A stretch of 40,450 nt of DNA, taken from NCBI RefSeq assembly GCF_004000825.1, contig NZ_BILZ01000052.1:1-40450 (forward strand). Reading direction: 5' to 3'. This document shows positions 1 to 8,053 of the stretch, one piece after another; position 1 is the stretch's first letter; every line of letters starts with the position of its first letter. The position numbers were made by a program, and so were the translations under genes. A model generated the notes under the pieces. The model saw only the letters and a program-made list of their open reading frames with translations. It was not told the origin of the DNA and made no database searches. The stretch is from Paenibacillus kobensis NBRC 15729 (GTDB taxonomy: Bacteria; Bacillota; Bacilli; Paenibacillales; Paenibacillaceae).

Positions 1-691
1 CCGCGAAGCGGACAAGCCCGCGGTCAAGCTGTTGAACCTCGGCGGGCGAAGCGCCCTTCTGCGGCGCGAATACATGAGCCGCTCCTTCTGGTCCGTGCAG
101 CGGATTGTTCACATCGCATGCAGCTTGAATACGTACATCGGCGAGCCGAGGGTGCGCTCCCGACAGGTCGATGCTGGCAATCGATTCCAGCGCGGCGCCG
201 CCGCGTGCGACCTCGAAGCCATTCCGGTCGCGGAACGAGCAGCCGAGCGCTTGCAGCATGCCGACGCCGGCGTCATTCGTGGCGCTTCCGCCGAGCCCGA
301 TCAGCAGCTCGCGGCATCCGCGACCGAGCGCGTCGGCGATCAACTCGCCGACGCCGAACGTCGTTGAGGCCAGCGGATTGCGCGCATGCGGCGGCACGAG
401 CGGCAGACCGCATGCGGCCGCCGCTTCGATGACGGCGGTCGAACCGCCGTTCAGCAAGCCGTAGACAGCCTGTACTGGTTCGCTGAGCGGACCGGTGACC
501 GTTAATGCAATCCGCTGCCCGCCGGAAGCGTGGACGAGCGCGTCGACTGTACCTTCGCCGCCGTCCGCAAGCGGTACGCATACGGTGCGGGCGTCCTCAT
601 AAGCTTCATTGATCCCTGAGGCAACGGCTTCGGCGGCCTCGATTGACGACAAACTTCCTTTGAACGAGTCGATCGCGATAACGACTTTCAT
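1..691 (-). CDS. glxK: Glycerate kinase, C-terminus cut off by the window edge
   Basis: The reading frame starts at ATG 691 and runs off the left edge, giving about 230 of the roughly 380 residues usual for the family. It begins MKVVIAIDSFKGSLSS and then shows the PLADGGEGT motif, the LIGLGGSATNDAGVGM glycine-rich segment and CDVNNPLHGPEGAA. These are hallmarks of the GlxK-type glycerate 2-kinases, which phosphorylate glycerate with ATP to feed glycolysis. A GGAGG lies 11 nt before the start. No glyoxylate or tartronate genes are visible because the downstream side is missing. The identification is strong from motif order alone; whether the gene is intact cannot be judged. Confidence 0.9.
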   Translation of the reverse strand, partial: MKVVIAIDSFKGSLSSIEAAEAVASGINEAYEDARTVCVPLADGGEGTVDALVHASGGQRIALTVTGPLSEPVQAVYGLLNGGSTAVIEAAAACGLPLVPPHARNPLASTTFGVGELIADALGRGCRELLIGLGGSATNDAGVGMLQALGCSFRDRNGFEVARGGAALESIASIDLSGAHPRLADVRIQAACDVNNPLHGPEGAAHVFAPQKGASPAEVQQLDRGLVRFA

Positions 692-920
692 TTTACGCAG
701 CGCCTCCATCCCTATCTATAAACGGTTAGCGTCACGCTGTACCGTTCATAGCCTTTGCGTACGGTTGACGTTTCGAATTTCAGCTTAACAAGGTGTATAA
801 AACAAGTAATAAAGCAAACGCCAGTCTCATAACCTTCCACCAGCCTAATAAAAGGGTTCGCCATCGAATGCTCTATTCCTATCCCTATTGCAATTCGGCC
901 CATGTCTATGTTTGCCAGTA
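692..920. other. Divergent intergenic region glxK / bioB
   Basis: This is the left part of the gap between the divergent glycerate kinase and bioB genes. I see no protein-like frame with a ribosome site here: a 63-codon reverse frame (903 to 712) lacks a Shine-Dalgarno sequence. The bioB promoter and BirA operator occupy the right end of the gap and are listed separately. No clear promoter for the glycerate kinase could be picked out. Confidence 0.4.
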
Positions 921-949
921 TTTACATCAGAGATGCTGTCCGATACAAT
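921..949 (+). promoter_or_regulatory. bioB promoter (sigma-A type)
   Basis: TTTACA at 921-926, a 17-nt spacer and TACAAT at 944-949 make a near-consensus promoter. Transcription would begin around 956, just before the BirA operator, so bound repressor would block the start or early elongation. Confidence 0.75.
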
Positions 950-961
950 GAAAGAATCTAT

Positions 962-995
962 TTGTTAACCGTTGTATTTAAATTTTGGTTAACTA
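962..995 (+). promoter_or_regulatory. BirA operator upstream of bioB
   Basis: TTGTTAACC (962-970) and GGTTAACTA (987-995) form an inverted repeat with a 16-nt spacer. This matches the known Gram-positive BirA box, TTGTTAACC and GGTTAACAA separated by 14-16 nt. It lies between the promoter and the ribosome site of bioB. Biotinyl-AMP-bound BirA would repress bioB here. birA itself is not in the window. Confidence 0.9.
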
Positions 996-1016
996 ATAAT
1001 CATGGGAGGGGAAGTA

Positions 1017-2063
1017 ATGACAATCGAGAACACGCTGAATAGACAGGGATCGAATCATCAGACTGAGATAGCGGCCGGTGGAAGCAACCGCTGGCAGTTA
1101 CTGGCGAACAAGGCGTTGGAAGGGGAGAGGCTGACGCTGGAAGAAGGGTTGTCTATTCTTGAAGCAGACAATTCGGAGGTACTGCCGCTGCTGCATGCCG
1201 CCTATACGGTACGCAAGCATTATTACGGCAATAAAGTGAAGTTGAATATGATCCTGAACGCCAAAAGTGGCTTGTGTCCCGAAGACTGCGGTTACTGCTC
1301 GCAATCGATCGTATCGACCGCTTCCGTTCCGAAATATACCATGCTGGATAAAGATACGCTGCTCGCCGGTGCGCGAGAGGCGATGAATCGCCAAGCTGGA
1401 ACATATTGTATCGTAGCCGCGGGGCGCGGACCGACGGAGCGGGAGCTTGGGCAAGTTATCGATGCGGTACGCGAGATTCGTGATACAATGCCGCTCAAAA
1501 TTTGCGCCTGCCTCGGCATTCTTAACGAAAGCCAAGCGGAGCGTCTTCAAGAAGCCGGCGTTCACCGGTACAACCACAACTTGAATACGAGCCGCGACAA
1601 TTACAAATCGATTACGACGACGCATACTTATGACCAGCGGGTCGACACGGTCGAGAAAGCGAAGCGGAGCGGCATGTCGCCTTGCTCCGGCGTTATTGTC
1701 GGGATGGGTGAAACGCCGGAGGAGCTCGTCGAGACAGCATTTGCTCTGCGGGAGCTCGATGCCGACTCGATTCCGGTCAACTTCCTGAACCCCATCCCAG
1801 GCACGCCGCTCGAGGGCAGGCCGTTAACGCATCCGATGCAAGCGCTCAAGACGCTGGCGTTGTTCCGCTTCGTCTGCCCGAGCAAGGAGATTCGCGTTGC
1901 CGGCGGGCGCGAGCTCAATTTGCGCTCGCTGCAGCCGCTGGCGCTCTATGCCGCTAATTCGCTGTTCGTCGGCGATTATTTGACGACGGAAGGGCAAGCG
2001 GTCGAAGCGGACCATCAGTTGATTGCCGATCTCGGGTTTGAGATTGAGAAGTGCGCCCTGTAG
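1017..2063 (+). CDS. bioB: Biotin synthase BioB
   Basis: Radical SAM enzyme that inserts sulfur into dethiobiotin, the last step of biotin synthesis. The product is 348 residues. The CPEDCGYC cluster motif (C87, C91, C94) binds the 4Fe-4S cluster, and the GVHRYNHNLNTS and VGMGET motifs follow. The start is ATG 1017, because GGAGGGG (1005-1011) lies just before it; the in-frame ATG at 1002 sits upstream of that ribosome site. No other biotin genes adjoin it, so this is a lone bioB controlled by its own BirA operator. The gene ends only 6 bp from the stop of the convergent lipoprotein gene, with no obvious terminator between them. Confidence 0.96.
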   Translation: MTIENTLNRQGSNHQTEIAAGGSNRWQLLANKALEGERLTLEEGLSILEADNSEVLPLLHAAYTVRKHYYGNKVKLNMILNAKSGLCPEDCGYCSQSIVSTASVPKYTMLDKDTLLAGAREAMNRQAGTYCIVAAGRGPTERELGQVIDAVREIRDTMPLKICACLGILNESQAERLQEAGVHRYNHNLNTSRDNYKSITTTHTYDQRVDTVEKAKRSGMSPCSGVIVGMGETPEELVETAFALRELDADSIPVNFLNPIPGTPLEGRPLTHPMQALKTLALFRFVCPSKEIRVAGGRELNLRSLQPLALYAANSLFVGDYLTTEGQAVEADHQLIADLGFEIEKCAL

Positions 2064-2069
2064 GTAGCT

Positions 2070-3389
2070 TTAGCGCATGATGGATACGCCTTGATCTTTT
2101 AACCGGCCGATTGCGGCGGAGAACACGGTCTGTCCTTCTTGTGCGATCTGCTCTAAAGCTTCGTCGACCGAGATTTGATCCTTGATGGCCATATCGATCC
2201 ATTTCTCTCCGTTCTCGACGAACGCGTCCGCTGCTTCATGGTGGAAGAAGCCATATGGACTGTACGTTTTCATAGTAGGTTGCAGCATGGTGAACGGAGC
2301 AAGGTCGTGGCCTGCAATGGCTGGCAAATATTCGGACCGCGATGGGATGCCCCAGTTAGTCAATTGCACGGCATTGGAAGACAGGTATTTATCGTCATTC
2401 GTAATAAATGATATAAATTTCCAGGCTTCTTCCGAATGAGCGGAGGCGGACGATATCGAGAAAATTTCATCGACTGAATATTGATTGGAAATGTTCGGGT
2501 TAGCCGGATTAACGGGAGCCGTAACCATTCCCCAATCGATATCTTCGCCTTCGTGTTGAAACTGTTCATTGAAGATTTGGAAGTTATATGCCGTTGCCAA
2601 AGAGCCGAAAGACATTGCCGTGTTGCCCATTAAGATCGGATCATAAGTGAACTCGTTAATATCGGGTTTGTTAAAAACGGCTTGCTTGCGAAAAGCCTCG
2701 ATTACGTATGAGCTGATTTCTTTCCATTTCGGTGTATTGAACGTGATATTCGAGGTGGCGGGATCGATGGCCTGCAGCCCTTCGGTCTCGCCAACGGCAA
2801 GAATCGTCATGAACGGAATAAACCGATAGTAGCTCGTAACGAGACCATACAGGCTGCGGCCGTCGTCCATTTGAGAGGGAAACCGTTCTGCCAACTGCAG
2901 GATCTGCTGCCAGCTCATTTGATTCGAAGGTTCGGGAACGCCGTATTGGGCAAACAGTTTCTTGTTGAAGAAAAGCACTGAGCTATTGAAAGACGGAGAG
3001 ATTCCGAACAGCTCCTTGGTTGAAGGGTCTTGGAATGTTTGGTATGTAATCGGGTGCAGTTTGTTCAGGTCCAATCGTTCTTTTCGGATATAGGGACTGA
3101 GATCCGTAAGCTTCCCTGCTTCTTGGAGTCTCTTAAATTCGGTAATCTTATTGTTGAACACAATATCGAGCTGGCTGGGATCGAATGATCCATTAGGCGG
3201 AGTCACGATAACCTCAAGATGGATGGCAGGATACTTTTGTTCGAAAAAGTAGCCGACACGCTTATAAAAAATGTCGGAGTCCGGGTAATTAACCTTAAGA
3301 GTCACAGGCTTGTCGGCAGATTGTGATGCACATGAAGTCAGGATCAATCCCATTGCGATAATGATTTGAATGAACGATATTCGCTTCAT
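2070..3389 (-). CDS. Extracellular solute-binding lipoprotein (family 1), orphan
   Basis: A 439-residue protein with a lipoprotein signal ending in the lipobox LTSC (Cys about 20), so it should be anchored outside the membrane. Features typical of sugar-type ABC solute-binding proteins are TDLSPYIRK near residue 100, LFGISPSFNSSVLFFNKKLF, the SMSFGSLATA-like central segment and the FSISSASAHSEEAWKFISF segment near the C-terminus. AGGAGG lies about 5 nt before ATG 3389. No permease or ATPase gene is adjacent. The gene follows the small secreted protein (3467-3844) across a terminator-like hairpin and resembles the lipoproteins at 3905-5116 and 15013-16305 in layout. The ligand is unknown; a non-transport sensing role is possible. 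Confidence 0.85.
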   Translation of the reverse strand: MKRISFIQIIIAMGLILTSCASQSADKPVTLKVNYPDSDIFYKRVGYFFEQKYPAIHLEVIVTPPNGSFDPSQLDIVFNNKITEFKRLQEAGKLTDLSPYIRKERLDLNKLHPITYQTFQDPSTKELFGISPSFNSSVLFFNKKLFAQYGVPEPSNQMSWQQILQLAERFPSQMDDGRSLYGLVTSYYRFIPFMTILAVGETEGLQAIDPATSNITFNTPKWKEISSYVIEAFRKQAVFNKPDINEFTYDPILMGNTAMSFGSLATAYNFQIFNEQFQHEGEDIDWGMVTAPVNPANPNISNQYSVDEIFSISSASAHSEEAWKFISFITNDDKYLSSNAVQLTNWGIPSRSEYLPAIAGHDLAPFTMLQPTMKTYSPYGFFHHEAADAFVENGEKWIDMAIKDQISVDEALEQIAQEGQTVFSAAIGRLKDQGVSIMR

Positions 3390-3432
3390 AATTCCTCCTG
3401 CGGCTAGCTGGTCTTATTCATAAATGATACAA

Positions 3433-3465
3433 AAGGCGAGGAATTGCTTCCTCGCCTTCCTTTTT
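3433..3465 (-). terminator. Terminator between small secreted protein and lipoprotein genes
   Basis: An 11-bp perfect stem (3433-3443 with 3448-3458, loop TTGC) has T-rich flanks on both strands, so it may work in both directions. On the minus strand it follows the small secreted protein gene and lies about 45 nt before the lipoprotein start. It could lower expression of the lipoprotein relative to the secreted protein. Confidence 0.75.
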
Positions 3466-3466
3466 A

Positions 3467-3844
3467 TTACCAGGTATTTGTGGATAAAGATTGCTCGCTC
3501 CAAGTATTGTTCGTGTAATAGGATCTGGCTGCTGCTTGAAGGAGTAATCCCGTTTTTTTCGTCTCGTAAACGTAGATATCATGCGTGTATCCGTTTGAAG
3601 CGGTTTGGCTTTGCTTTAACGTACTGCCGTCATATACGGTGACATATAATTTGAGATCATCCAAATCAGGATTATGGCTAGTCGCCGTACCCCAGCCTGT
3701 AATCGTGCTTCCGCCTCCGGAAGACCATTGCGCAAATACGGAACCGTAAGGGTCTTTCACTCCCGTAGATCCGGCTAGAGCAGGGACAGCGGAAGCGAGC
3801 AGCAGGGCTAGAGCAAGGACTGAGGTTGTAACTTTCTTGTTCAT
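3467..3844 (-). CDS. Small secreted protein, function unknown
   Basis: A 125-residue protein. The start is ATG 3844, preceded by GGGGAGGAATTAATA; longer frames reach 3892 but have no ribosome site. Residues 1-24 are a clear Sec signal peptide (MNKKVTTSVLALALLLASAV then PALA), probably cleaved after ALA. The mature part is about 100 residues, has no cysteine, is rich in Ser, Thr, Tyr and Gly, and alternates like a beta-sheet protein. I recognise no family. It sits between two solute-binding lipoprotein genes on the same strand and is followed by a strong hairpin. It could be an exported ligand, an adhesin or a stress-shield protein; none of these is shown by the sequence. Confidence 0.75.
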   Translation of the reverse strand: MNKKVTTSVLALALLLASAVPALAGSTGVKDPYGSVFAQWSSGGGSTITGWGTATSHNPDLDDLKLYVTVYDGSTLKQSQTASNGYTHDIYVYETKKTGLLLQAAARSYYTNNTWSEQSLSTNTW

Positions 3845-3904
3845 TATTAATTCCTCCCCAAATAAATGATCTATGTATGAACGGGCGCGCACCGTTGATA
3901 CCGA

Positions 3905-5116
3905 TTAAGGCGATGATTGGCCGGAAACAAATTCCGATGTTTTCTGCTTGTACGCCGCAAGAGCGTCCTCTCGTGAGATCCCTTGTTGTATGGATAGAAT
4001 CGCTTCGTTACCCCATCCAATGAACTCGGCTGGAATATCATCAAAGTAAGGGGACGGTGTTAACTGCCCGACGGCGGCCAAATAGTCGCTCGGCGTTACC
4101 GATTTATTCGAGCTGATCCCATATATATTGACTTCCCACTTGGCTGCTGTGCTCGAGGTTAAAAACTTCAGTAGTTCGAGAGCGGCGTCAGGATAGGCGG
4201 TTTGGGCGGAAATAGCGTAAAATCCTTCGGCCGAAAACAAAGGCGAGCTGTCTGGGTTTTGGGGATCAATGGGCATTGGAGCCAGCTCCCATTGGAAGTC
4301 GGGTTTTATATGCTCAATTGTGGCGTACTGTCTGTAATTAATGATCGCCATTGCACACTTGCCCGATATAAAATCGTCGATATCGCCGAAACGGATATTT
4401 TGTTTCGCGATAGGTTCCTCCACCATAGCCCATACGGATTGCCAGCCCGGGTTGTCCACTAGAGAGGCCGGGGGACTGGTTTGATATAATCGATAGCCTA
4501 GCGTCGATCCAATATCTGTCAAGAAAAATATAGGGGCAGGCTCCAAAGCGGCCAGTCCGTAAGGGAAGCGTTGACTCAACAATAAAAATTGATCCCACGT
4601 AAGAGGCGGGGATGGGAAATCAATCTTCTGTTGTTCGAATAAGGTCTTATTGTATACAATGACCCTGCTGTCAATTGACGGCGGAATTCCGTAAAGATTC
4701 CCGTCGCCAAGCTGCTTGGCCAATTCAATAGCAGCCGGAACGTAGGAATCCAGTTGAAGCCGCCCCGTCTTAATGAACGAGCTTAGGTCAAGGATTAAGC
4801 CTTCCGATATAAACTCTTTCATTCGGGTATAAGGGACGTACACGAGATCGGCAGGGTGCTGGGCCATCCAGTCTGCTGGGGTCTGATCGTCCATCCACAC
4901 TTCGGAATTGGAGATCACGGTATAGTTCAAATTAGGAAATTCATTCTTGAGCAGCTGCGGGTACCGTTTCTCGAATTCTTGGGAAGAACGGTATCCGATC
5001 GTTAGCGCGGCATCGTCTCGAAGCAACGGGTTGTCGCTGGATGGTTTAGAGCTGCAGCCGAGCGGGGCGAGCATACATAAAGCGGTTAATAGTACGAAGT
5101 TGAGTACGCGTTTCAT
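3905..5116 (-). CDS. Extracellular solute-binding lipoprotein, second orphan
   Basis: A 403-residue lipoprotein starting at ATG 5116, with AGGTG six nt upstream; an in-frame GTG at 5125 overlaps that site and is less likely. The signal ends in LAPLGC. The LSSFIKTGRLQLDSYVP and NLYGIPPSIDSRVIVYNK segments align in order with those of the neighbouring lipoprotein (2070-3389), and a C-terminal GISREDALAAYKQK helix is typical of family 1 binding proteins. The two look like diverged paralogues. Only about 60 bp separate it from the small secreted gene downstream, so these two may share a transcript. No transporter genes adjoin, and the substrate is unknown. Confidence 0.83.
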   Translation of the reverse strand: MKRVLNFVLLTALCMLAPLGCSSKPSSDNPLLRDDAALTIGYRSSQEFEKRYPQLLKNEFPNLNYTVISNSEVWMDDQTPADWMAQHPADLVYVPYTRMKEFISEGLILDLSSFIKTGRLQLDSYVPAAIELAKQLGDGNLYGIPPSIDSRVIVYNKTLFEQQKIDFPSPPLTWDQFLLLSQRFPYGLAALEPAPIFFLTDIGSTLGYRLYQTSPPASLVDNPGWQSVWAMVEEPIAKQNIRFGDIDDFISGKCAMAIINYRQYATIEHIKPDFQWELAPMPIDPQNPDSSPLFSAEGFYAISAQTAYPDAALELLKFLTSSTAAKWEVNIYGISSNKSVTPSDYLAAVGQLTPSPYFDDIPAEFIGWGNEAILSIQQGISREDALAAYKQKTSEFVSGQSSP

Positions 5117-5140
5117 CGGGCACACCTCATCGGTCTAGAA

Positions 5141-5155
5141 AATATTTAAAATATT
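5141..5155 (-). promoter_or_regulatory. AT-rich inverted repeat upstream of lipoprotein gene
   Basis: AATATTT, one base, AAATATT form a perfect 7-bp inverted repeat about 25 nt upstream of the lipoprotein start at 5116, near where a promoter or operator would lie. AT-rich palindromes occur by chance, so the role is unproven. No -35/-10 pair could be assigned with confidence in the gap from 5117 to 5312. Confidence 0.3.
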
Positions 5156-5306
5156 AAACTTTCTCACATGTTTCATAGTTTAACTAAATCGATCAAATAA
5201 GGAAACGAAATGGAAAATTCGGTATACCGCAAATAAAAAGCGGGGAGCGAAAAGAAGGATAGGCAGAATACGTATGAAGGGTGTGTGAATGTTAAGCGCA
5301 GTGTAA

Positions 5307-5339
5307 CAAAAAGAACAGCCGCATGCGATACGGCTGTTC
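5307..5339 (-). terminator. Terminator of the cupin gene
   Basis: GAACAGCCG (5313-5321) pairs with CGGCTGTTC (5331-5339). On the minus strand the stem is followed by CTTTTTG. It lies directly after the cupin stop codon at 5343. Confidence 0.8.
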
Positions 5340-5342
5340 ACA

Positions 5343-6065
5343 TTATCTACGTTTAATATTCACCGTCGGCTGCGGCGGATTTGGCAGTGTATAGGTGCCT
5401 CCTGCCCGTGACCGCATCGAACCGTTCATCGGACTAATATCGCCGCCCGTACTCGTGCCAGCTTGATTGCCGCTCGCTCCGGTTCCGGTTGGACGACTGC
5501 TTCCGCTAGAAGCGGGTGGACCGACGAATACGGTCTCATTGACTGCCTTGATCGGAGCGAGCGCTGCCGAGATAAGCGCAGGGTCGATGTTGTACGACAG
5601 CTTGAACACTTCGGAAGGCGTCGTGCGCAGAAAATCGGACACTTCGGCATTCTCCACTTGGCTGCTGTTGAAGAACAAGTGCAGATGCGTCCGGTCCGTT
5701 ACCGGCGTGATCCAGTGGAGCCAGCCCATCGGGATGAAGACGACTTGGCCGGGGCCTGCAGAATTGTTGATGAGCTGCGATGTGTCAGGGTTCAGAATCG
5801 ACACGATGACTCTGCCTTCAATGACGACGTCGAGCTCCCAAGCGTTCGGGTGCCAGTGCGGTTCGCGGATATGTCCCTTCGTCATATACAGGTCGGCGAC
5901 AGAGCCGCCAACCATGGCTGGAATTTGTGTCGCGGATACTTCATAGGCGAGGTTTGCCTCGTCAGCCTTGAACAGCAGGTTGTCTTTCATGTTATAAGCC
6001 AGGTTCGGGTTGCCTGCGCTTTTCTTTAAGTTCAAATTACCGGGCACGAATCCGGCTCCGCCCAT
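5343..6065 (-). CDS. Cupin-domain protein with a disordered tail
   Basis: A 240-residue protein. The single cupin core has motif 1 around residues 79-97 (PHWHPNAWELDVVIEG, with the two His and the Glu of a metal site) and motif 2 near residues 128-140 (GPGQVVFIPMGWLHW). This resembles one half of an oxalate decarboxylase/germin-type protein. From about residue 180 the chain becomes a Gly/Ser/Thr/Pro-rich tail ending in a basic NIKRR. GAGAGG lies about 10 nt before ATG 6065. No signal peptide is visible. Metal binding is likely; the reaction is unknown. It could be a spore-coat-associated or stress-related cupin. Its own terminator follows and it has no operon partner. Confidence 0.8.
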   Translation of the reverse strand: MGGAGFVPGNLNLKKSAGNPNLAYNMKDNLLFKADEANLAYEVSATQIPAMVGGSVADLYMTKGHIREPHWHPNAWELDVVIEGRVIVSILNPDTSQLINNSAGPGQVVFIPMGWLHWITPVTDRTHLHLFFNSSQVENAEVSDFLRTTPSEVFKLSYNIDPALISAALAPIKAVNETVFVGPPASSGSSRPTGTGASGNQAGTSTGGDISPMNGSMRSRAGGTYTLPNPPQPTVNIKRR

Positions 6066-6299
6066 CCCGTAACATCCTCTCGCTAATCGTTATGTTGCAA
6101 CGTATGGCATTGAGGGTTGCGAGGTGTATGTCCCGCATGGCGGAAGGACCTGCAGATGAACGAGCACAAATCAAGAGCGCCGGCCTCAATAAGAAGCCGA
6201 CGCCCGTACGCATCCCTAATATTCGACATACATATAAAATGTGCGTTACCTTACTCTTCTCAACACGGTCGTCTGCCAGGATGACCGCGTTTTTTTTGT
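6066..6299. other. Gap between cupin and transporter genes with a plus-strand terminator-like hairpin
   Basis: AACACGGTC (6262-6270) pairs with GACCGCGTT (6283-6291) with one mismatch, and is followed on the plus strand by eight T. On the minus strand the mismatch becomes a G-U pair, but no T-run follows. A second stem (about 6176-6204) lies in the cupin leader. No plus-strand gene is seen that would need the terminator. The hairpin may end the transporter transcript imperfectly or terminate an unrecognised antisense RNA. Confidence 0.45.
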
Positions 6300-7652
6300 T
6301 TAGAATACGAGATATACCCAATATGACAGCAAAATCAGCGTAAACATGACGGTCAGCGGGATGACCAGAATGGTCACTTTCACATAATCGCCCCATGAGA
6401 TTTTGACGTTTCCTTTCCGCAGAATATGCATCCACATCAATGTAGCTAGCGTGCCAATCGGCAGCAGCAACGATCCGATATCGCTTCCGATGACACTGGC
6501 CAGATAGGAAATTTTCAGTGTGACTGGATCGAGTCCCATGTTCGTCAACGTCAGTGTGCCGACCATAAGAGCGGGATGATTGTTGAACAGGTTCGAGAGC
6601 AGCGAGACGACTACGCCCATACCGATGCTGGCATGGAGCAGGCCTCCATGGGCGAATGGGCTTAAATACTTGATCAGCAAGTCCGTCAGGCCGATGTTGT
6701 GCAGGCCATAAATGATAACGTACATACTGAACGCGAATATAAGGATATGCCAAGGCGTCTTGCGGACCATGTCGGTCGGCGGGATTTTCAGATTCCACCA
6801 ACGCCATCCGAGCAGGACGAGCGAGCCGATGACGGCTGCGACCGGCACCGGAAAACCGACATAAGAGGCGACGAACAGACTGATGCGGACGCCGAGCACG
6901 AACAAAATAATGTTGCGCATGAACGCTCCCCGGTTTCCGGCAGGGGCGGTCCCTTGTTCATACTTCAGCGGATGGTGTCCAGGCATTGGCGAGTAGGGTC
7001 TTGGGCCAGCGGACAGCTTGTTCAGCTTGCGCGGCAAGACTGGATAGAACACGATGAACAGCAGGCCCGACATGAACAGCAGGCCGAGCGTAGCGGGAAT
7101 AAACATCATGGCGGTGTGCATGTACAGCGACATATGAACGATTTTGAGCGCGATCAGGTTTACGATGTTGCTCACGCCAATCGGCGCGCTGGAGGCGGTT
7201 GCGATGAGTGCTCCCGAGATCAGGTAGGGCAGCTTTTGATGGTTTTTGAGTCCCAAATTGTGCAGGATGAGCAGCAGAATCGGTGTCGTAATAAGGATGC
7301 TTCCGTCATTATTGACGAAGAGCGTCATTAGGAAACAGAGCAGGTTCGTATACCAGAACAGCTTGATGCCGGAGCCGCCAGACCGCTCGGTCAGCCTCTC
7401 GGCGACCCAATGGAAGAAGCCGAAGCTTTCCAATACGATGGCCATAACGATCGTCGCCATAATGGTGATGGCCGCTCCGCCGATCGTCTCGGTAATCGTC
7501 CATAGATCGGGCAGGGAGACGGTTCCGCTGAGCAGGACGATGAACGCGCCGACCGTAGCCGGGATTGCCTCATTGACGGTGGGCCGCCAGAATATAAACG
7601 ATACGGTGAAAATAAACGATAGGATCGTAATCCATATCGCCAGGTCTTGCAT
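6300..7652 (-). CDS. ArsB/NhaD-family ion transporter
   Basis: A 450-residue integral membrane protein with about 11-12 hydrophobic segments. The MTLFVNNDGSILITTPILL segment (about residues 108-126) and the FNNHPALMVGTLTL segment near residue 365 are the paired signature regions of the ArsB/NhaD (ion transporter superfamily) permeases. These export arsenite/antimonite or exchange sodium for protons. AGAGGA lies 8 nt before ATG 7652, and a stop codon in frame just upstream rules out a longer start. No arsR, arsC or arsA lies nearby, so arsenite as the substrate is only one possibility. The gene is monocistronic. Confidence 0.82.
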   Translation of the reverse strand: MQDLAIWITILSFIFTVSFIFWRPTVNEAIPATVGAFIVLLSGTVSLPDLWTITETIGGAAITIMATIVMAIVLESFGFFHWVAERLTERSGGSGIKLFWYTNLLCFLMTLFVNNDGSILITTPILLLILHNLGLKNHQKLPYLISGALIATASSAPIGVSNIVNLIALKIVHMSLYMHTAMMFIPATLGLLFMSGLLFIVFYPVLPRKLNKLSAGPRPYSPMPGHHPLKYEQGTAPAGNRGAFMRNIILFVLGVRISLFVASYVGFPVPVAAVIGSLVLLGWRWWNLKIPPTDMVRKTPWHILIFAFSMYVIIYGLHNIGLTDLLIKYLSPFAHGGLLHASIGMGVVVSLLSNLFNNHPALMVGTLTLTNMGLDPVTLKISYLASVIGSDIGSLLLPIGTLATLMWMHILRKGNVKISWGDYVKVTILVIPLTVMFTLILLSYWVYLVF

Positions 7653-7956
7653 CTTACATTCCTCTTCTCACGAATGAATTGATGGTTGTCCTCCTTAGGT
7701 TCAGGCCGCTTGCTTCGGTAATCCGCGCTTGCAAGGTAAGGCCTTCCCGAATGTGCCAGCATTTGCGTGATCCTCCTCTCAAGCCCCGGCGCAGCATGCT
7801 AGAGTAGCTAGCTATGATGTATGTATACGTATCGGGTAGATGACTTGTACTACGCTATATCCCTAATTCTATCAACTTCCAACGGATATCAATTAGAGAC
7901 AGGTGCCGTGGATGAACGTCTATCCTATCGTGGCGAAAGCCCATTGCGGGCTCGGA
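7653..7956 (-). promoter_or_regulatory. Leader region of the transporter gene with candidate promoter
   Basis: On the minus strand TTGGAA (7882-7877), a 17-nt spacer and TATAGC (7859-7854) form a plausible promoter, giving a leader of about 200 nt. The leader holds two strong ribosome sites that do not serve the transporter start. GAGGAGG precedes an ATG at 7762, and AAGGAGG lies near 7695. The 7762 frame runs 123 codons, overlapping the transporter in another frame. No known riboswitch pattern was recognised. Confidence 0.35.
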
Positions 7957-7998
7957 CAAAAAGACTGCCCCGCAAGCTTTGCATTGCGAGGCAGTCTT
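7957..7998 (-). terminator. Terminator of the PNPOx-like gene
   Basis: AAGACTGCC plus CGCAA (7961-7975) pairs with TTGCG plus GGCAGTCTT (7984-7998), with one bulge on each arm. On the minus strand the stem is followed by TTTTTG. It ends the transcript of the gene at 8054-8602. Confidence 0.85.
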
Positions 7999-8053
7999 AT
8001 CTTATTCATCTGGTTATGCCATTTGGTGCACGATGCTTGGAGGGGCGGACAAG

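Noticed and set aside
712-903. 63-codon reverse frame between glxK and bioB
   Set aside because: It has no ribosome site and overlaps the gap that must hold promoters; no family resemblance.
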